Under the pieces are notes generated by a model. That model ran no database searches. It had not been told where the DNA came from and saw nothing but the letters and a program-made list of their open reading frames with translations. From Paracoccaceae bacterium (GTDB lineage: Bacteria; Pseudomonadota; Alphaproteobacteria; Rhodobacterales; Rhodobacteraceae): DNA of 15,602 bases. A program made the translations under genes and the position numbers. Location: the NCBI GenBank assembly GCA_019090405.1, contig JAHRVZ010000221.1, positions 1-15,602 on the forward strand, given 5' to 3'. Below are positions 13,006 through 15,602 of this stretch, piece after piece. Within the stretch, counting starts at the first letter, position 1. Each line of letters begins with the position of its first letter.

Positions 13006-13911
13006 ATGAGAATACTGACAACGGAACTTAGGTCACTTATTATTGGCGCTATAGGCGCCGCAATTCTGGCAGCCCCGGCCTCTGCACAAGACGACAAATT
13101 CAAAGTGGCCACGACATTTACCGTAATCGCCGATATGGCCCGCAATGTTTCCGGGGATGCGGCAGAGGTTGTAAGCATCACCAAGGCCGGGGCTGAAATC
13201 CACGGTTATCAGCCGACACCGGGTGATATTATTCGGGCACAAGACGCGGATTTGATCCTATGGAACGGTCTTAATCTTGAACTCTGGTTTGAACAGTTTT
13301 TCTCGAACCTGTCAGAAGTCCCAAGCGTGACGCTGACTGAAGGCATTGAACCCATGGGTATAACCGAAGGTGAATATACCGGCAAACCGAACCCCCATGC
13401 CTGGATGAGCCTAAGCAGCGCATTGATCTATGTCGACAATATCCGCGATGCCTTGGTTCAGCATGACCCGGATAATGCCGAGACCTACAAGGCAAACGCC
13501 GAGCGCTATAAACAGCAGATCACCGACGCGATTGCGCCGCTTAAGGCCACGATCCTTGCGGTTCCTGCGGATCAGCGCTGGTTGGTATCCTGCGAAGGCG
13601 CCTTTAGCTATCTCGTGCGTGATTTTGAAATGAAAGAACTGTATCTGTGGCCTATCAATGCCGATCAGCAAGGCACGCCCCAACAGGTACGCAAAGTAAT
13701 CGACGGCGTGCGTGCCAACGACATTTCATCGGTTTTTTGCGAAAGCACCGTATCGCAAGCCCCAGCCAAACAGGTGGCACGTGAGACAGACGCGACCTAT
13801 GGCGGTGTGCTTTATGTCGATAGCCTGACCGAGGCCGATGGCGATGTACCGACCTATATTGATCTGCTACGCGTCACCAGCGAAACAATCGCAAAGGGTC
13901 TGACAAATTGA
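13006..13911 (+). CDS. sitA: Mn/Fe ABC transporter substrate-binding protein, SitA type
   Basis: A 301-residue periplasmic cluster-9 (TroA/PsaA) metal-binding protein. Residues 1-27 form a signal peptide ending APASA. Metal ligands by family position are His66 (EIHGYQPTP), His131 (NPHAWMS), Glu197 (SCEGAFSYL) and Asp272 (LYVDSL). The 2-His, Glu, Asp set and the lack of a His-rich loop point to Mn2+/Fe2+ rather than Zn2+ (ZnuA). The C-terminal part (CESTVSQAPAKQVARETDATYGGVLYVDSL split across the lobe) closely follows SitA. A GGGAAA-type ribosome-binding site lies about nine bases upstream of ATG 13006. It is first in sitABC(D), and its stop overlaps the sitB start. The substrate is inferred from ligands, not measured. 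Confidence 0.88.
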   Translation: MRILTTELRSLIIGAIGAAILAAPASAQDDKFKVATTFTVIADMARNVSGDAAEVVSITKAGAEIHGYQPTPGDIIRAQDADLILWNGLNLELWFEQFFSNLSEVPSVTLTEGIEPMGITEGEYTGKPNPHAWMSLSSALIYVDNIRDALVQHDPDNAETYKANAERYKQQITDAIAPLKATILAVPADQRWLVSCEGAFSYLVRDFEMKELYLWPINADQQGTPQQVRKVIDGVRANDISSVFCESTVSQAPAKQVARETDATYGGVLYVDSLTEADGDVPTYIDLLRVTSETIAKGLTN

Positions 13912-14756
13912 ACAACAGCAATGGTATCGTTGCGCGTGATGTAACCGTCACCTACCGAAACGGAAATACAGCGCTGCGCAACGCGACATTTGATATTCCC
14001 ACTGGCACGATTACTGCTCTGGTGGGGGTAAACGGTGCAGGGAAATCCACCCTGTTCAAGGCGATCATGGGCTTTGTGCCCGCCGCCAAGGGTGAAATCA
14101 CCGTGCTTGACCTGCCGGTCAAAGAGGCTTTGCGCAAAAATTTTGTCGCCTATGTACCGCAAGCCGAAGAAGTAGACTGGAGCTTTCCGGTTCTGGTCGA
14201 AGATGTGGTGATGATGGGCCGTTACGGGCATATGGGATTTTTGCGCCGTCCCAAAGAGGTCGATCACAAAGCGGTAACCACCGCATTGGAACGGGTCAGC
14301 ATGGCCGAATTTCGCCATCGTCAGATTGGCGAACTTTCCGGCGGGCAACGAAAACGCGTGTTTCTGGCCCGTGCTTTGGCACAGGATAGCAAAGTCATTC
14401 TGCTGGACGAACCATTCACCGGCGTTGATGTAAAAACCGAAGAAGCAATCGTCGCATTGTTGCGTGAAATGCGTGACGAAGGGCGTGTGATGTTGGTTTC
14501 AACACATAATCTGGGATCGGTGCCGGAATTTTGTGACCGAACTGTTCTGGTCAAGGAAACGGTTCTGGCCTTTGGGCCAACCAAAACGACATTTACGCGG
14601 GAAAATCTGGAAAAGGCTTTTGGCGGAGTGCTGCGCCACTTTGTGCTGGGAGGCTCTGATTTGCATGATGACGACGACGCCCGCAAAGTTCACGTTATTA
14701 CCGACGACGAGCGGCCTTTTGTGACCTATGGCGATACCAACAAGGTGTCCAAATGA
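13908..14756 (+). CDS. sitB: Mn/Fe ABC transporter ATP-binding protein, SitB type
   Basis: A 282-residue cytoplasmic ATPase. Walker A is GVNGAGKST (40-48), the Q-loop is YVPQ (Gln85), the signature is LSGGQRKR (143-150), Walker B is VILLDEP (163-169), and the switch His200 is in STHNLGSV. The segment VDWSFPVLVEDVVMMGRYG is typical of the metal-cluster ATPases. The start is a TTG at 13908 that overlaps the sitA stop as TTGA, supported by AAAGGG about nine bases upstream; no ATG fits. A hydrophilic, Asp-rich extension (LHDDDDARK, then about 20 residues) follows the core and is also seen in SitB-like proteins as I recall. It overlaps sitC by ATGA, so translation is coupled. Confidence 0.92.
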   Translation: MNNSNGIVARDVTVTYRNGNTALRNATFDIPTGTITALVGVNGAGKSTLFKAIMGFVPAAKGEITVLDLPVKEALRKNFVAYVPQAEEVDWSFPVLVEDVVMMGRYGHMGFLRRPKEVDHKAVTTALERVSMAEFRHRQIGELSGGQRKRVFLARALAQDSKVILLDEPFTGVDVKTEEAIVALLREMRDEGRVMLVSTHNLGSVPEFCDRTVLVKETVLAFGPTKTTFTRENLEKAFGGVLRHFVLGGSDLHDDDDARKVHVITDDERPFVTYGDTNKVSK

Positions 14757-15602
14757 TCGACAGCTTATTATTGCCATTTAGCTACGGCTATATGTTCAAC
14801 GCGATGTGGGTTTCTGCGTTGGTTGGCGGGGTTTGCGCCTTTTTGTCGGCCTATCTGATGCTGAAAGGCTGGTCATTGATCGGTGACGCTCTTAGCCATT
14901 CGATCGTGCCCGGCGTCGCGGGCGCCTATATGCTGGGGCTGCCGTTTGCGTTGGGGGCATTTGCTGCGGGTGGTCTTGCAGCAGGGGCGATGTTGTTTCT
15001 TACAGAACGGTCGGGATTGAAGGAAGACACCGTTATTGGCCTGATCTTTACGTCGTTTTTCGGGCTGGGCCTGTTCATGGTTTCGCTTTCACCGACATCG
15101 GTCAGCGTGCAGACCATCACCATGGGCAATATTCTGGCAATCACGCCCTCAGATACGCTGCAACTTGCCATCATCGGCTTTGTTACGCTTGCGGTGATGT
15201 TGGCAAAGTGGAAAGACCTGATGGTCACATTCTTTGACGAGAACCACGCCCGTTCTATCGGGATCAACACCGGGCTTCTCAAGGTCGTGTTCTTTACACT
15301 TTTGTCCGCGTCTTGTGTCGCGGCCCTGCAAACAGTCGGAGCATTCCTGGTGATTGCCATGGTCGTCACACCTGGTGCCACCGCATATCTGTTGACCGAC
15401 AGGTTTCCCGCTTTGTTGATACTAAGTGTGGCCCTTGGCACGATCACCAGCTTTGTCGGGGCTTACCTTAGCTTCTTTGTGGATGGCGCAACCGGAGGGT
15501 TGATCGTGTCGCTACAAACGCTGATCTTTCTGGTGGTGTTCTTTCTGGCGCCCAAACACGGGTATCTGGCAGCAAGACACCGGGCTGCAAAGGCATTGGA
15601 AC
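14753..15602 (+). CDS. sitC: Mn/Fe ABC transporter permease, SitC type (3' end outside window)
   Basis: 283 codons of an ABC-3 (ZnuB/MntC) family inner-membrane permease. The ATG at 14753 overlaps the sitB stop as ATGA. Family landmarks are GGVCAFLSAYLMLKGWSLIGDALSH near the N-terminus (split here by helix boundaries), a SGLKEDTVIGLIFTSFFGLGL segment, MVTFFDENHARSIGIN in the cytoplasmic coupling region, and LQTVGAFLVIAMVVTPGATAYLL. The last visible part, LVVFFLAPKHGYLAARHRA, resembles the C-terminus of the family, so the stop is probably only a few codons beyond the edge. A sitD permease is expected to follow but cannot be seen. Confidence 0.93.
   Translation, partial: MIDSLLLPFSYGYMFNAMWVSALVGGVCAFLSAYLMLKGWSLIGDALSHSIVPGVAGAYMLGLPFALGAFAAGGLAAGAMLFLTERSGLKEDTVIGLIFTSFFGLGLFMVSLSPTSVSVQTITMGNILAITPSDTLQLAIIGFVTLAVMLAKWKDLMVTFFDENHARSIGINTGLLKVVFFTLLSASCVAALQTVGAFLVIAMVVTPGATAYLLTDRFPALLILSVALGTITSFVGAYLSFFVDGATGGLIVSLQTLIFLVVFFLAPKHGYLAARHRAAKALE

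Noticed and set aside
13006..13911. Assignment as a zinc (ZnuA) binding protein
   Set aside because: There is no histidine-rich loop and the ligand set is His, His, Glu, Asp, which favours Mn/Fe. The C-terminal motif follows SitA.

Overview
The window looks like an alphaproteobacterial chromosome, most likely Rhodobacterales. The clues are the tRNA-Asn 3' sequence, the style of the divergent sit-type and FecBCD-type metal operons, and a DUF2946-like protein. This lineage call is inference from family resemblance, not from a search. The window has two halves: an accessory region (about 1-7560) and a chromosomal-looking region (about 7600-15602).

Accessory half. Bases 1-642 are the end of an IS3-family insertion sequence (orfA complete, orfB running off the left edge, with a T TTT TTA frameshift heptamer). 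Then come about 530 bp without a convincing gene, a plasmid/phage-type gene broken by a one-base frameshift (1173-1741), and a DUF4236 protein (1860-2489). From about 2767 to 7264 there is a compact integrative or satellite-like module read leftwards: tyrosine recombinase (5895-7100), AlpA/excisionase-like HTH protein (5474-5740), and a 778-residue Prim-Pol/helicase replication protein (3003-5339). Just beyond the stop codon of the replication gene lies the most striking feature: a duplicated 81-bp module, offset by exactly 154 bp. Each copy has two converging arms of three GGTG(CA) units at 9- or 11-bp spacing. It reads like an iteron-type origin, reminiscent of the paired repeats and GGTG-type iterons of satellite phage P4. 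The right end of the element is a 3' fragment of tRNA-Asn (7220-7264), a good candidate attachment site. It is followed at once by the decayed N-terminus of a different integrase (7360-7560), so this tRNA appears to have been used by successive elements. The left attachment site is not in the window.

Chromosomal half. A small membrane protein (7639-8010) and a secreted OmpA-C protein (8152-9153) are followed by two divergently transcribed metal-uptake operons. Leftwards (12742 to 9283): a DUF2946-like cysteine-containing protein, then substrate-binding protein, permease and ATPase of a FecBCD/BtuCD-type (siderophore, heme or corrinoid class) importer. Rightwards (13006 to beyond 15602): sitA, sitB, sitC of a Mn/Fe (TroA/cluster 9) importer, with 4-bp overlaps between genes. 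The 263-bp divergent spacer carries a promoter-like sequence whose 17-bp -35/-10 spacer holds a TGCGA-N5-TCGCA palindrome, a plausible metal-regulator operator.
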